A DNA stretch of 43,433 bases from Ruegeria atlantica. Lineage in GTDB: Bacteria; Pseudomonadota; Alphaproteobacteria; Rhodobacterales; Rhodobacteraceae. Below the pieces are notes generated by a model. It searched no databases and was not told where the DNA came from. It saw only the letters and a program-made list of their open reading frames with translations. Shown here piece by piece: positions 8,504-16,650 of this stretch. The stretch is from contig WQBJ01000031.1 in NCBI GenBank assembly GCA_013032095.1, positions 1 to 43,433 of the forward strand, in the 5' to 3' direction. A program made the translations under genes and the position numbers. Positions within the stretch are counted from its first letter, which is position 1. Every line of letters begins with the position of its first letter.

Positions 8504-9409
8504 TCACTGCACTCGAAGCGTACCAAGATACGCAATCAAAGCGACCCTTTCGGCGTCCGACAGATCCGGCATCAATGCCATCTCTGTCCCAGGAACACGT
8601 CCTGCGGGATCGGCGATGAATTGATTGAGTTCTGAGACGCTCCAAACACCGGATAGGGAAGCCATTGCGTTTGAGTAGTTGTAACCTTCAACACCGGCTT
8701 TGGCGCGTCCGACCACACCAATGAGCGACGGCCCGTGATTGTGCGCTCCGCTTGGTGCGGTTCCTTCTTCGATGATGTGACATTGCGTGCAGCTAATCGC
8801 TGCAATCCGCCCGAGTTCCAGGTCGGCAGTCGCTAATTCAGTTTCGGAAACGGGCGGCGGCTCGATTGGTCGTGCACCGCTTTCTGAGAGAAACGAAACC
8901 ATCTTTGCTTTTTCTTTTATTGTGGCCAGATGGATTGGCGGCACACCCCAAAACTCTCGTGCATTAACGTTTGCACCATAAGCCACAAGAATTTTGGCGG
9001 CGTCCAATGCGCCCCTCTCGGCGGCATCATGAAGCGGCGTATAGTCTTTATCGCCCGCCTGTGCGCTTGGGTCTGCTCCCGCCTTCAGTAATAGTTCAAC
9101 TATCTGTTCATGGTTGCCACGGGCAGCCTTCTGCAAAGGACTACCATAGTCGAGCATCGTGTTGGCATCTGCGCCATGTTCGAGAAGGATTGCGACAACG
9201 TCGGTGTGGCCGGATTGAGCGGCGAAGAACAAAGGCCGCTCCAGACTGGTTGGATCAACGCTTCCTTCTGCAGCGAGCGAGGTCTCCAGCGCCTCGGTAT
9301 CCCCTTTTCTGGCCGCTTGTAAAATCTCATCTGCCTTGGCAACCTGCGCGGATAGAACCACTGCCAGAACCAAAAAAAGGAAAAAATTGGCGATACTGAA
9401 ACGTAGCAT
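8504..9409 (-). CDS. ankyrin-repeat / c-type cytochrome fusion, exported
   Basis: A 301-aa protein with three parts. Residues 1-26 are a signal peptide (hydrophobic core then AQVAKA). Residues 27-180 hold about four ankyrin repeats (for example YTPLHDAAERGALDAAKILV and GVPPIHLATI). Residues 195-301 are a class I cytochrome c with haem motif CTQCH (207-211) and a likely Met ligand at 277 (PGTEM). Export to the periplasm and covalent haem attachment by the Ccm system are expected for the family. The fusion suggests an electron carrier docked through its ankyrin part; the partner is unknown. The ATG at 9409 follows GGAGGA with a normal spacer; an upstream frame (to 9442) precedes that site. Confidence 0.9.
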   Translation of the reverse strand: MLRFSIANFFLFLVLAVVLSAQVAKADEILQAARKGDTEALETSLAAEGSVDPTSLERPLFFAAQSGHTDVVAILLEHGADANTMLDYGSPLQKAARGNHEQIVELLLKAGADPSAQAGDKDYTPLHDAAERGALDAAKILVAYGANVNAREFWGVPPIHLATIKEKAKMVSFLSESGARPIEPPPVSETELATADLELGRIAAISCTQCHIIEEGTAPSGAHNHGPSLIGVVGRAKAGVEGYNYSNAMASLSGVWSVSELNQFIADPAGRVPGTEMALMPDLSDAERVALIAYLGTLRVQ

Positions 9410-9442
9410 CAGCAAATCCTCCGTCAGTCGTTGCTGCGCCAA

Positions 9443-9701
9443 CTATATCATAACTCGCCGCAGTTCGCGGCCCCGCCAATACTTTACCGCTTCTACAACA
9501 CCAATTGACTCAGACTGCACCATAGTCAGTTCCGCTTCGGGCTCGGAGCGGACAATCGAAAATCTACTCTACGGAGCTTGTGTACTGGCGTGACAAACAA
9601 CAGCATCAACCAATCGAGCAACCTATGAGGGAAAAATCTAGACACGAACACCATTATGTAGATAGCCTTACGTAGGGTAATAAATTGTTCTGGTGTTTTT
9701 T
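9443..9701. promoter_or_regulatory. divergent promoter region with repeat copy D and a TACGTA motif
   Basis: It separates the ankyrin-cytochrome gene from the small ORF at 9702. It contains repeat core CTTCGGGCTCGGAGCGGAC (9535-9553) and TTACGTAGGGTAATA (from 9668), similar to the motif at 6770. No other gene is seen. Confidence 0.4.
9532..9556. repeat. dispersed intergenic repeat, copy D (one core)
   Basis: CCGCTTCGGGCTCGGAGCGG matches the GGGCTC core of the family, with AGCGGACAAT resembling its usual continuation. The second core is absent or degraded. Confidence 0.45.
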
Positions 9702-9974
9702 ATGCGTAATTTTCGTCAGTTGCCGCCTTCGCGAGCGCAGCAAGAAACGGCTTTGAGTTGCCCATGCTGCGGAGCCGCACCGACAGGTGCGGGAGGCAGT
9801 TCTTTAAAGGTTTCTTTGAAGCTGGCCATGCTCGTGTTCAATGTTCCTATGGCCATATGGACTGCCGCCGGTTCTGAAAAATTGACCGCGGTGGACGGTA
9901 CTGGATTGGCAATAACATTTTGGGTAATAGGTGACGTCGCTTTGGCTCTTGCGATGCTTTTGGCTAGGAACTGA
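9702..9974 (+). CDS. small membrane protein with a CPCC motif, 90 aa
   Basis: The N-terminal third is polar and carries a CPCC pair (SCPCCGAAP) that could bind a metal or be redox-active. The rest has two hydrophobic stretches (LAMLVFNVPMAIW and ITFWVIGDVALALAMLLA). No good ribosome site is visible, and the family is not recognised. A TACGTA-type motif lies 33 bases upstream. Confidence 0.5.
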   Translation: MRNFRQLPPSRAQQETALSCPCCGAAPTGAGGSSLKVSLKLAMLVFNVPMAIWTAAGSEKLTAVDGTGLAITFWVIGDVALALAMLLARN

Positions 9975-10007
9975 TCCCAGTTCTAGAAGGAAAAATGAGG
10001 CGACGTC

Positions 10008-10033
10008 CTCTATGCGGACAAAGCCGACTTAGG
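10008..10033. repeat. dispersed intergenic repeat, copy E (one core)
   Basis: CTCTATGCGGACAAAGCCGA resembles the second core (CTCTGCGGACAAA). It sits in the convergent gap between the 90-aa ORF and the flavoprotein gene. Confidence 0.45.
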
Positions 10034-10070
10034 CCACGAAAGCCCCATTCTCTAAACAACATTTTTGGGA

Positions 10071-11300
10071 TTAGTTCGAAGTGGAAATCAGGTGATCAAC
10101 TACGTACTCCGCGTCCTCGCCCACGCCATAAAACAGGCCTGACCCTTGTGTATGCATCCAATGCAATCCGCAGAAGTACAGGCCTGCTATATCCGTAATA
10201 CCTCGCTCATATTGCGGATAGCCAGTCTCATCGAAGACCGGCAAGTCGATCCATCCAAAATCGCGGTGAAACCCAGTTGCGTATATGACGGTTGAAACAT
10301 TCGCCGCAGCCAAGTCTAAGAACGGTGGTTCAGGTTTGGGCTGCCAGTTGATCGGGTCAACAATTTCCTTGGGATCATCGAGTCCATTCTCTGCAACGAA
10401 CGTGTCGATGCTCTCCATTTCCGCGCGACACACATCGTCCACTGCCTTGAGCGTCTCTTCAAGTCCGCCCGCCAAAATCAAACACCCGTCTTGAACACCC
10501 TCAACCTTGCTGTGTAGTTTGACCCCGTCGAGCGCCATCTGGCGCAGATCAATTGTACGACCGCTCTCTCGCCCAGAGAGATGTGGATGGGCTTTGAACC
10601 GGATAGTTGTCCCTTTGGGATGGTCTTTCACCGCCATGTTCATGTACCCAGTCGCCAAGTCCCATTCAAAAATGTCGCGCCCCCTATAGCGACGTGGGAT
10701 GCGGCCAGCACTGCCTACTGCAAGATGTACGTCGCGCCCGGATAAATGCAGGTCCTCAGCGACCTGACACCCTGACTGACCACTTCCAATAATGAACACC
10801 GCACCATCCGGTAGGCACGCTGAGTTGCGATAGTCACACGTATGTATGCCAGTAATTCTTTCGGGCAGATCGTAGTGCCAACTTGGTATATTCGGGTGTT
10901 GATGCGTGCCGACGGTGACGATCAAGTTCTGCGCTCTGATTTCGCCATCTGATGTGGTTAGTTTGAACCGACCCGGTCCTGCACTTGCCTCGATTCTAGC
11001 CACCTCGACGCCCGCTCGATAGGGCGGACCAAAACTTCTCGCATAGTCTTCGATGTACTTAACGATCTCATCGCGGAGCATGAAACCATCGGGATCATCC
11101 CCATCGTAATGGAAACCTGGAAGTCGGCAGAGTTTGTTAGGAGAGACCAGGCAGAACGAATCCCAGCGGTTACGCCATGTATCGCCAATCTGCCCACGGT
11201 CCAAAACAACGTGATCATGACCAGCCTGCATTAAGTGCCAGCTAACGGAAAGACCAGCTTGACCTCCGCCCACAACCACAGTGTCAATCAGGGTGTACAT
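10071..11300 (-). CDS. FAD/NAD(P)-dependent monooxygenase-like flavoprotein
   Basis: A 409-aa flavoprotein of the FMO/CzcO superfamily. The N-terminal FAD-binding motif is VVVGGGQAGLSVSWHL, and a second GxGxxG (FIIGSGQSGCQVAEDL, about residue 170) binds NAD(P)H. An ATG motif (VIYATGFHRDFGW) precedes the C-terminal FAD contact. It most resembles the MSMEG_0569-type group of flavin-dependent oxidoreductases. The reaction is probably oxygenation or oxidation of a small molecule; the substrate is not readable. It is monocistronic, with the start ATG at 11300 next to the FAD motif. Probably cytosolic. Confidence 0.88.
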   Translation of the reverse strand: MYTLIDTVVVGGGQAGLSVSWHLMQAGHDHVVLDRGQIGDTWRNRWDSFCLVSPNKLCRLPGFHYDGDDPDGFMLRDEIVKYIEDYARSFGPPYRAGVEVARIEASAGPGRFKLTTSDGEIRAQNLIVTVGTHQHPNIPSWHYDLPERITGIHTCDYRNSACLPDGAVFIIGSGQSGCQVAEDLHLSGRDVHLAVGSAGRIPRRYRGRDIFEWDLATGYMNMAVKDHPKGTTIRFKAHPHLSGRESGRTIDLRQMALDGVKLHSKVEGVQDGCLILAGGLEETLKAVDDVCRAEMESIDTFVAENGLDDPKEIVDPINWQPKPEPPFLDLAAANVSTVIYATGFHRDFGWIDLPVFDETGYPQYERGITDIAGLYFCGLHWMHTQGSGLFYGVGEDAEYVVDHLISTSN

Positions 11301-11360
11301 AACAGCAAACTCTCTATGAAACTCTATCGGCGACAGCTAGTTGCTTCAACGTATCAATGT

Positions 11361-11385
11361 CCGCTCAGGGCTCAAAGCGGTCGTT
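11361..11385. repeat. dispersed intergenic repeat, copy F (one core)
   Basis: CCGCTCAGGGCTCAAAGCGG then TCGTT closely fits the first core. It lies in the gap between two divergent genes. AATGTCCGC just before it overlaps the usual second-core sequence. Confidence 0.55.
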
Positions 11386-11597
11386 GGCGGCGGCGTGCCA
11401 GAATGGCGGTTTTGGACAGTCCGTTTAAGGGAGAGTGGTGCGGGGGAATGGACTTTTACCGCGAATCTGGACGTATTAGGCAACGCAAAGAGCGTGGCGC
11501 CGGATCGAAGACAAGTGTTCTGGTAGCACGACATGCTTCACGCCTGTCCTAAGCGGCGCTAGTCTCCCGTCATAGCAACGCTGAAAGGAGCTGCCCA

Positions 11598-11867
11598 ATG
11601 TCCCTCTTCTCTAAACTCTTCGGTGGTGGTGAAAAGTCGGAGCTGGAGCCAGTCTCTTACAGAGGGTTCGAAATCTTTCCGGACCTGATGCCCGAAGGTG
11701 GCAAATACCGCCTTCTAGCCCGTATCGAAAAGACCATCGACGGAGACCGCAAGACCCATACTGTGATCCGGGCGGATGTTTTTGACACCCGGGATCAGGG
11801 AGAAAGCTTCAGCATCGCAAAGGCGAAACAGGTGATCGACGAACAGGGCGAACGCATGTTCGATTAA
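11598..11867 (+). CDS. HlyU-family protein
   Basis: An 89-aa protein matching the HlyU family: an MSLFSKLFGG start followed by a beta-rich body (YRGFEIFPDL, GGKYRLLARI, THTVIRADVF). In Vibrio the name comes from a haemolysin regulator of a different (ArsR) fold; the members of this short family in alphaproteobacteria are of unknown function despite the label. GAAAGGAG lies ahead of the ATG. It stands alone. Confidence 0.85.
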   Translation: MSLFSKLFGGGEKSELEPVSYRGFEIFPDLMPEGGKYRLLARIEKTIDGDRKTHTVIRADVFDTRDQGESFSIAKAKQVIDEQGERMFD

Positions 11868-11902
11868 GCAAACAGACAGCCTGATGTAAGCGATGCAATC
11901 GA

Positions 11903-11928
11903 CGGATGTCCCGCAAAGTAGACATCCG
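11903..11928. repeat. hairpin after the HlyU-family gene
   Basis: CGGATGTC and GACATCCG form a perfect 8-bp stem with a 10-base loop, about 35 bases after the stop codon. No T-run follows, so it may be a weak terminator or a trace of the intergenic repeat (AGACATCCG resembles its ends). Confidence 0.4.
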
Positions 11929-12082
11929 CCCCGATTTGGCGAACGAACGCTAAGCAGGCCAAGCAGTCATTGGAAGTCTTAGTTACCAGATACATGCAGC
12001 TGTAATCTGGGTCCCAATTTCGTCTATTTTACAGCCTGTGCTACCCTGATGCATTTATCGTATGCAATTGGGGGCTGAAGAT

Positions 12083-12616
12083 ATGTGGAACATGGAACAG
12101 TTTGTAGCGGACTGCCGGACCGCAGTAGATCAGGACGCGTCTCTTAAATCGGTGGCTTAGGTGGTGGACCGGGCGATGCGCGATCCCGCGGGCGTGACGC
12201 AAACCTTGGGAGAGCCGACCGAAAGCGGTATCTTTCCCATTTAAAAGTCAGGTGATCTGACAATCGTCAACGTCGTCTGGAAGCCAGGAATGACCATAAT
12301 GCCCCACAATCACGAAATGTGGGCCGTGATCGGTATTTATGGTGGTCGAGAAGATAACATTTTTTGGCGGCGCGTGGCAGATGACCCTAACGGACGCATT
12401 GAAGCGGCGGGGACTCGAGCATTGTCGACGGGTGAATATGCTCCGCTTGGTAAGGACCTCATTCACTCGGTTACAAACCCTATCCCCAAGTTGACCGGAG
12501 CAATCCACGTATACGGCGGGGATTTTTTTGAAGCTGAGCGAAGCGAATGGGATCCTGAAAACCTGACGGAACATGCCTATGACATGTCGAAGGTTCGCGC
12601 GTTATTCGAGGACTAG
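12083..12616 (+). pseudogene. cupin (cysteine dioxygenase-like) gene with two in-frame stops
   Basis: A single reading frame of 178 codons from the ATG at 12083 is broken by TAG at 12158-12160 and TAA at 12242-12244 and otherwise stays in phase. The downstream part contains a cupin metal motif (PHNHEMWAVIGIYGG) and a DLIHSV segment that may supply another histidine; it resembles cysteine-dioxygenase-like cupins. The part between and before the stops reads as normal protein. An ATG at 12290 could initiate a 108-aa fragment starting just before the HNH motif, but it would lack the N-terminal strands. The likeliest reading is a recently inactivated gene. Confidence 0.75.
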
Positions 12617-12741
12617 TTTGCAGTTTGACAATCTGCGCTGGCAATGCCTGAGGCATGTTCCGTCTACACGGCAGGCTTCGCTGATTGCCGATTACTATCT
12701 CGTTGAATTGACACGGGGTGATGATCTCGGATTATGGACAG

Positions 12742-13809
12742 ATGAGCAAATTACAACGCCCCCCGAAGCCTCGGCCGCGCCCTTTTCTTCCCAATCCGGA
12801 CCGCTACGAGCAAATGGTCTATCGCCGTTGTGGGCAGTCTGGAATAAAGCTACCCGCGATCAGCCTTGGGCTATGGCACAACTTTGGTGGGGACACCCCG
12901 CACCAGACAAAGCGCGATCTCTGCCGCACTGCTTTTGACTTGGGTATAACGCACTTTGATTTAGCAAATAACTATGGCCCGCCGCCGGGATCGGCGGAAG
13001 AAGCATTCGGCGAAATTTTAAAAACTGATTTCGCAGGCTATCGGGACGAACTCATCATATCTACCAAGGCGGGGTATGATATGTGGCCAGGCCCCTATGG
13101 GGAGTGGGGATCACGAAAGTATCTTGTGGCCTCTTGTGATCAGTCGCTCAAGCGGATGGGGCTAGAATACGCAGATATCTTTTATTCCCACCGCTATGAT
13201 CCAGATACCCCACTGGAAGAAACTATGGGAGCCCTAGACTATATAGTGCGCTCTGGGCGCGCACTTTACGTCGGAATTTCAAGCTACAACTCGCAACGAA
13301 CGCGCGAAGCGCTGGCCATCTTGAAAGACCTTGGCACGCCGTGCTTGATTCATCAGCCGTCGTATAACCTACTCAACCGGTGGGTTGAGCGGGACGGGCT
13401 GTTGGATACGCTTGACGAATTGAACGTGGGATCGATTGCGTTCACGCCACTTGCCCAGGGTATTTTGACATCGAAGTACCTGAACGGCATTCCCGATGAC
13501 AGTCGTGCAACCCAAGGCAAGTCTCTATTGGACGGCATGATCAACGAACGTTCACTGACGAGTGTCAGGGCTCTAAACGACATAGCGGCGTCACGAGGTC
13601 AATCATTAGCTCAGATGGCGCTTGCTTGGGTGCTGAGAGGTGACCGGATTACGACAGCCCTTATTGGCGCCTCGCGACCTGAGCAGATCAAGGATTGCGT
13701 GGGTGCGGTCCGGAATTTGGAATTTACCGAAGCGGAACTCACCAAGATTGACGAGGTCAGCTCGGAAGAGGAAATCAATCTCTGGGCGCGATCCTCGGAA
13801 ACTGAGTAG
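12742..13809 (+). CDS. gpr: aldo/keto reductase, L-glyceraldehyde 3-phosphate reductase type
   Basis: About 355 aa, closely matching the YghZ/MgrA/Gpr group of NADPH-dependent aldo/keto reductases, which reduce L-glyceraldehyde 3-phosphate and methylglyoxal in E. coli. The catalytic tetrad is D73, Y78, K109 and H150 (HFDLANNYGP, STKAGYDM, FYSHRYD), counting from the chosen start. Group hallmarks include YRRCGQSGIKLPAISLGLW, MWPGPYG and HQPSYNLLNRW. The start is uncertain: GTG at 12718, ATG at 12721 and ATG at 12742 are all in frame; I chose 12742 as nearest to the family N-terminus (NPDRYEQM). It lies 125 bases after the cupin pseudogene, separated by a small hairpin. Confidence 0.88.
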   Translation: MSKLQRPPKPRPRPFLPNPDRYEQMVYRRCGQSGIKLPAISLGLWHNFGGDTPHQTKRDLCRTAFDLGITHFDLANNYGPPPGSAEEAFGEILKTDFAGYRDELIISTKAGYDMWPGPYGEWGSRKYLVASCDQSLKRMGLEYADIFYSHRYDPDTPLEETMGALDYIVRSGRALYVGISSYNSQRTREALAILKDLGTPCLIHQPSYNLLNRWVERDGLLDTLDELNVGSIAFTPLAQGILTSKYLNGIPDDSRATQGKSLLDGMINERSLTSVRALNDIAASRGQSLAQMALAWVLRGDRITTALIGASRPEQIKDCVGAVRNLEFTEAELTKIDEVSSEEEINLWARSSETE

Positions 13810-14210
13810 AATTGTTGACCACTGATTTTTGGTGCGATCAGGCTTTTCTGCTTAATCGCATGGCGTTTCTGCTTTGGGCTCAATGCAGTCCTTCACTGAA
13901 CTCGGCGTAAATGTCTGCTCTGCCGACAAAGCCGTCGCAATACTTAAGGTCGGTCAAGAGTTCTATGGGCTTAAACCGTACCTTCGGTAATTAATCCGCA
14001 TTGGGCTAAAAGTGCTCAAAGCGACCCTTCACGTATGAGACATAATTTGCATGGGCTCACCGTCCACCGTTTGTTTGAGGCTTCATCTCGCTATCGTAAT
14101 GAGTATCTGGATAAATCGACGATACGTGGTTTTAATGTCGCTGTGGTGCTGGCTCCTAGCACGGCCTATTGGTTGTACTCAGAAACAGAATTTAACTGCA
14201 GGAGAGTCGA
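13810..14210. other. intergenic region with repeat copy G
   Basis: A 400-base gap between two plus-strand genes. It contains repeat copy G and an AT-richer stretch (13980-14200) that should hold the IMPase promoter. No convincing gene is seen. Confidence 0.5.
13868..13938. repeat. dispersed intergenic repeat, copy G
   Basis: GCTTTGGGCTCAATGCAGTC is identical to copy B over 20 bases and is followed by TGTCTGCTCTGCCGACAAAG, the second core with a single change. Confidence 0.75.
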
Positions 14211-15002
14211 GTGCATAGCATCTCTGATCGAAGTATGTTCGCCACCAAATTGGCTGTAGAAGCAGGCGCGTTGGCTTTAAGATATTTTGGCAATAGAGAC
14301 ACTCTGGTGGTGGATGCAAAGGGTGCTCAGGATTGGGTCAGCGAAGCCGACCGGAATGTCGAGACGTTTGTTCGCGAAAAAATAACCGAGGCCTATCCCG
14401 ACGACGGAATCTTCGGAGAGGAGCACGCTGCGAAATCAGGTTCCAGCGGGTTTGACTGGGTGATCGACCCAATTGACGGCACCACGAACTTTGTAAACGG
14501 CATTCCGGCGTGGACGATAGTCCTGGCGGTTGTTTCAGAAGGACAAACGCAAATCGGTGTCATTCACGAACCGAATGTGGCAGAGACCTATGTCGCCATG
14601 CGGGGTGCGGGAGCAACGCTCAACGGGCAGCCAATGCAGGTTGCATTAGGCGTCGATATGGCAAGCGGGACCGTCTCAGTCGGATATTCGAACCGAATCG
14701 AAGCGGTAAAGGTGATCCCAATCATTTCAGGCATCGTAGAACGCGGGGCTATGTATCATCGCAATGCAAGTGGAGCGCTGTCGCTTGCCTATGTCGCGGC
14801 AGGCCGGCTGTTGGGGTATGTCGAAGAGCATATGAACGCATGGGACTGTCTTGCTGGTCAGTTGTTGATCGCAGAGGCCGGTGGTGTCGTCGAAGATCAG
14901 GACGCCTATGAAATGATCCGCTATGGTGGCCGCGTCATTGCCGGCACGCCAAAGATCTTTGATGATCTCAAAGCCATTTGCGAGAAGGCATGGCGCGTCT
15001 GA
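14211..15002 (+). CDS. inositol monophosphatase-family phosphatase
   Basis: A 263-aa Mg-dependent phosphatase. The metal sites are present: E70/E71 (IFGEEH), D86 and D89 in WVIDPIDGTTNF, and D212 (NAWDCLAG). The family hydrolyses myo-inositol 1-phosphate, histidinol phosphate or other sugar phosphates; the sequence does not tell which. GTG at 14211 is taken as the start because GGAG lies about nine bases upstream. It converges with the histidine phosphatase pseudogene and the ABC importer operon, six bases apart. A link to phosphorylated sugars is suggested by context only. Confidence 0.88.
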   Translation: MHSISDRSMFATKLAVEAGALALRYFGNRDTLVVDAKGAQDWVSEADRNVETFVREKITEAYPDDGIFGEEHAAKSGSSGFDWVIDPIDGTTNFVNGIPAWTIVLAVVSEGQTQIGVIHEPNVAETYVAMRGAGATLNGQPMQVALGVDMASGTVSVGYSNRIEAVKVIPIISGIVERGAMYHRNASGALSLAYVAAGRLLGYVEEHMNAWDCLAGQLLIAEAGGVVEDQDAYEMIRYGGRVIAGTPKIFDDLKAICEKAWRV

Positions 15003-15008
15003 TTTGCG

Positions 15009-15580
15009 TCAGGCGATAACCCGCCAGCCGGAGTTACAGCACAACGTGTCCGAATCAGCGCTCCAGTAATGGCCCTGCCCAGGCTGGTCGTGCTGCCAAC
15101 CAATCCGCACGCCAGAGAAGTGACACCAGAGCAGCGTCCCAACCGCGCCGTGGGTGACGATGGCAAGGTCGCCACCATCGTGCGCGTTCATGATCGACGT
15201 AACCGCCCCGACAATACGGGCCTGTGCATCCTTTGCGGTTTCCCAGCCGCGAAGCTCAAATCCGGTGCGGCGAAGAATGCATTTGCCGCGGCTTCGAACC
15301 GGGACGGTGGCAAGAAACCCGTGGCACTGCGATCATTTTCGCCAAGCACCGGGTTTAACTTCACTTCAAGGCCGTGCGGTTTGGCCAGTATGGCAACTGT
15401 TTGTTCTGCCTTGCGCTCGGTGCTGGACCAGATGGCACTGACCGAGGCCATGATCGGAGCGATTGCGAATACTTCGGCCCGAGCGCGGCCCACCTCACTC
15501 AGCCCCCAGTCGGTGATCGCGATCTCTGGGTTCACCAGCACTTCTGGGTGCGAAATGACAACGAGTTTCGCCAATATCAA
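15009..15580 (-). pseudogene. histidine phosphatase (phosphoglycerate mutase-like), frameshifted
   Basis: Two frames together make one histidine phosphatase of about 190 aa. The first (15580 to about 15250) holds the N-terminal part, with VVISHPEVLVNPE in place of the usual RHG motif, and SSTERKAEQTV. The second holds RGWETAKDAQARIVGAV and the C-terminal catalytic LAIVTHGAVGTLL. The switch is near 15250-15256, where adding one base would restore DLS-VRGWE. As written the protein ends prematurely without the second histidine. It overlaps the ABC ATPase gene by four bases (TTGA), so it is the last gene of that operon. A real mutation or a sequencing error are both possible. The N-terminal SHPE is itself unusual for RHG. 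Confidence 0.8.
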
Positions 15581-16650
15581 CCTTCCGGCAGCAAAACCGG
15601 CCCCCGGTCTGCAAAGGCCATTTTGACGTCGGTGCCCGGTTGCAACGGGTCATCCACGTCGTCCTGCACGGCAAACACCTGTCCGAATGCGCCGGTCAGC
15701 GTGTATTCCATGCGCACGCCGACATAGGTTGCCTTGGCGACTCTTGCCGGAATGCCGGTTTCAGATCCGATAAGGATGCGGGACGGACGCACCGCTAGAG
15801 TTGCCGGACCCACGGGCAAATCGCGCGAAAGCAAACAGTGGCGGTGTCCTTCGATTTCGATTGTCGCCTGATCGCCGTCGACTTCGACGATTTTGCAGTC
15901 GATCAGGTTCGCTTCACCGATAAAGTCGGCCACGAAGCGGTCGATTGGCGCGTCATAGAGTTGTCGCGGGGTCCCAATCTGGGCGATGGCGGCGTTGCGC
16001 ATGACGACAATCTCGTCCGAGACGGCCAGCGCTTCTTCCTGATCGTGGGTTACGTAGACAACCGTCAGTCCGAGGTCCTGCTGAATAGAGCGGATGTCCT
16101 CACGCACTTGTCGGCGCAGTTTAGCATCGAGGTTCGATAGGGGCTCATCAAAGAGTAGCACCTGCGGTTCCAGCACCAGAGCCCGGGCGACGGCGACCCT
16201 TTGCTGCTGGCCACCGGACAGCTCGCTTGGCAAGCGGTTGTCAAAGCCTTTGAGGCCCACCAGTTCCAATCCGTTGAGCGCGCGCGATCTGGCCTCTCCC
16301 TTGTCAAAGCCGGAGAAGGTGAGCCCGTACATCACGTTTTCCAGCACACTCATATGTGGGAACAGGGCGTAAGACTGGAAAACCATGGAAACGTCGCGAT
16401 CGGTCGCGGGCAGTTTTGTCACATCCCGGTCGCCAATCACGATCCGGCCTGAGCTCGCCATTTCCAAACCGGCAATCATGCGCAGCGTCGTTGTTTTACC
16501 GCAGCCCGACGGCCCCAGCAGCGTCGCCAGTTTACCTGCTTCCACGTGCAGGTCGATGTTGTCGACGGCCACAACATCTTTGCCAAACACTTTTGACACC
16601 CCTTCGAACCGAACCGGCGCGGCTTTACTAGCAATGTTGGTATCCGTCAT
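15577..16650 (-). CDS. ABC transporter ATP-binding protein (AfuC/FbpC type)
   Basis: A 357-aa ATPase. Walker A is GPSGCGKTT (about 43-51), the signature is LSGGQQQR, Walker B is VLLFDEP and the switch histidine is in YVTHDQEEA. The last about 100 residues form a TOBE domain (ANLIDCKIVEVDGDQ, LAVRPSRI). It drives uptake through the permease encoded just upstream; the genes overlap by four bases (ATGA), so they are translationally coupled. The family includes ferric-iron, polyamine, phosphonate and hexose-phosphate importers. Confidence 0.92.
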   Translation of the reverse strand: MTDTNIASKAAPVRFEGVSKVFGKDVVAVDNIDLHVEAGKLATLLGPSGCGKTTTLRMIAGLEMASSGRIVIGDRDVTKLPATDRDVSMVFQSYALFPHMSVLENVMYGLTFSGFDKGEARSRALNGLELVGLKGFDNRLPSELSGGQQQRVAVARALVLEPQVLLFDEPLSNLDAKLRRQVREDIRSIQQDLGLTVVYVTHDQEEALAVSDEIVVMRNAAIAQIGTPRQLYDAPIDRFVADFIGEANLIDCKIVEVDGDQATIEIEGHRHCLLSRDLPVGPATLAVRPSRILIGSETGIPARVAKATYVGVRMEYTLTGAFGQVFAVQDDVDDPLQPGTDVKMAFADRGPVLLPEG

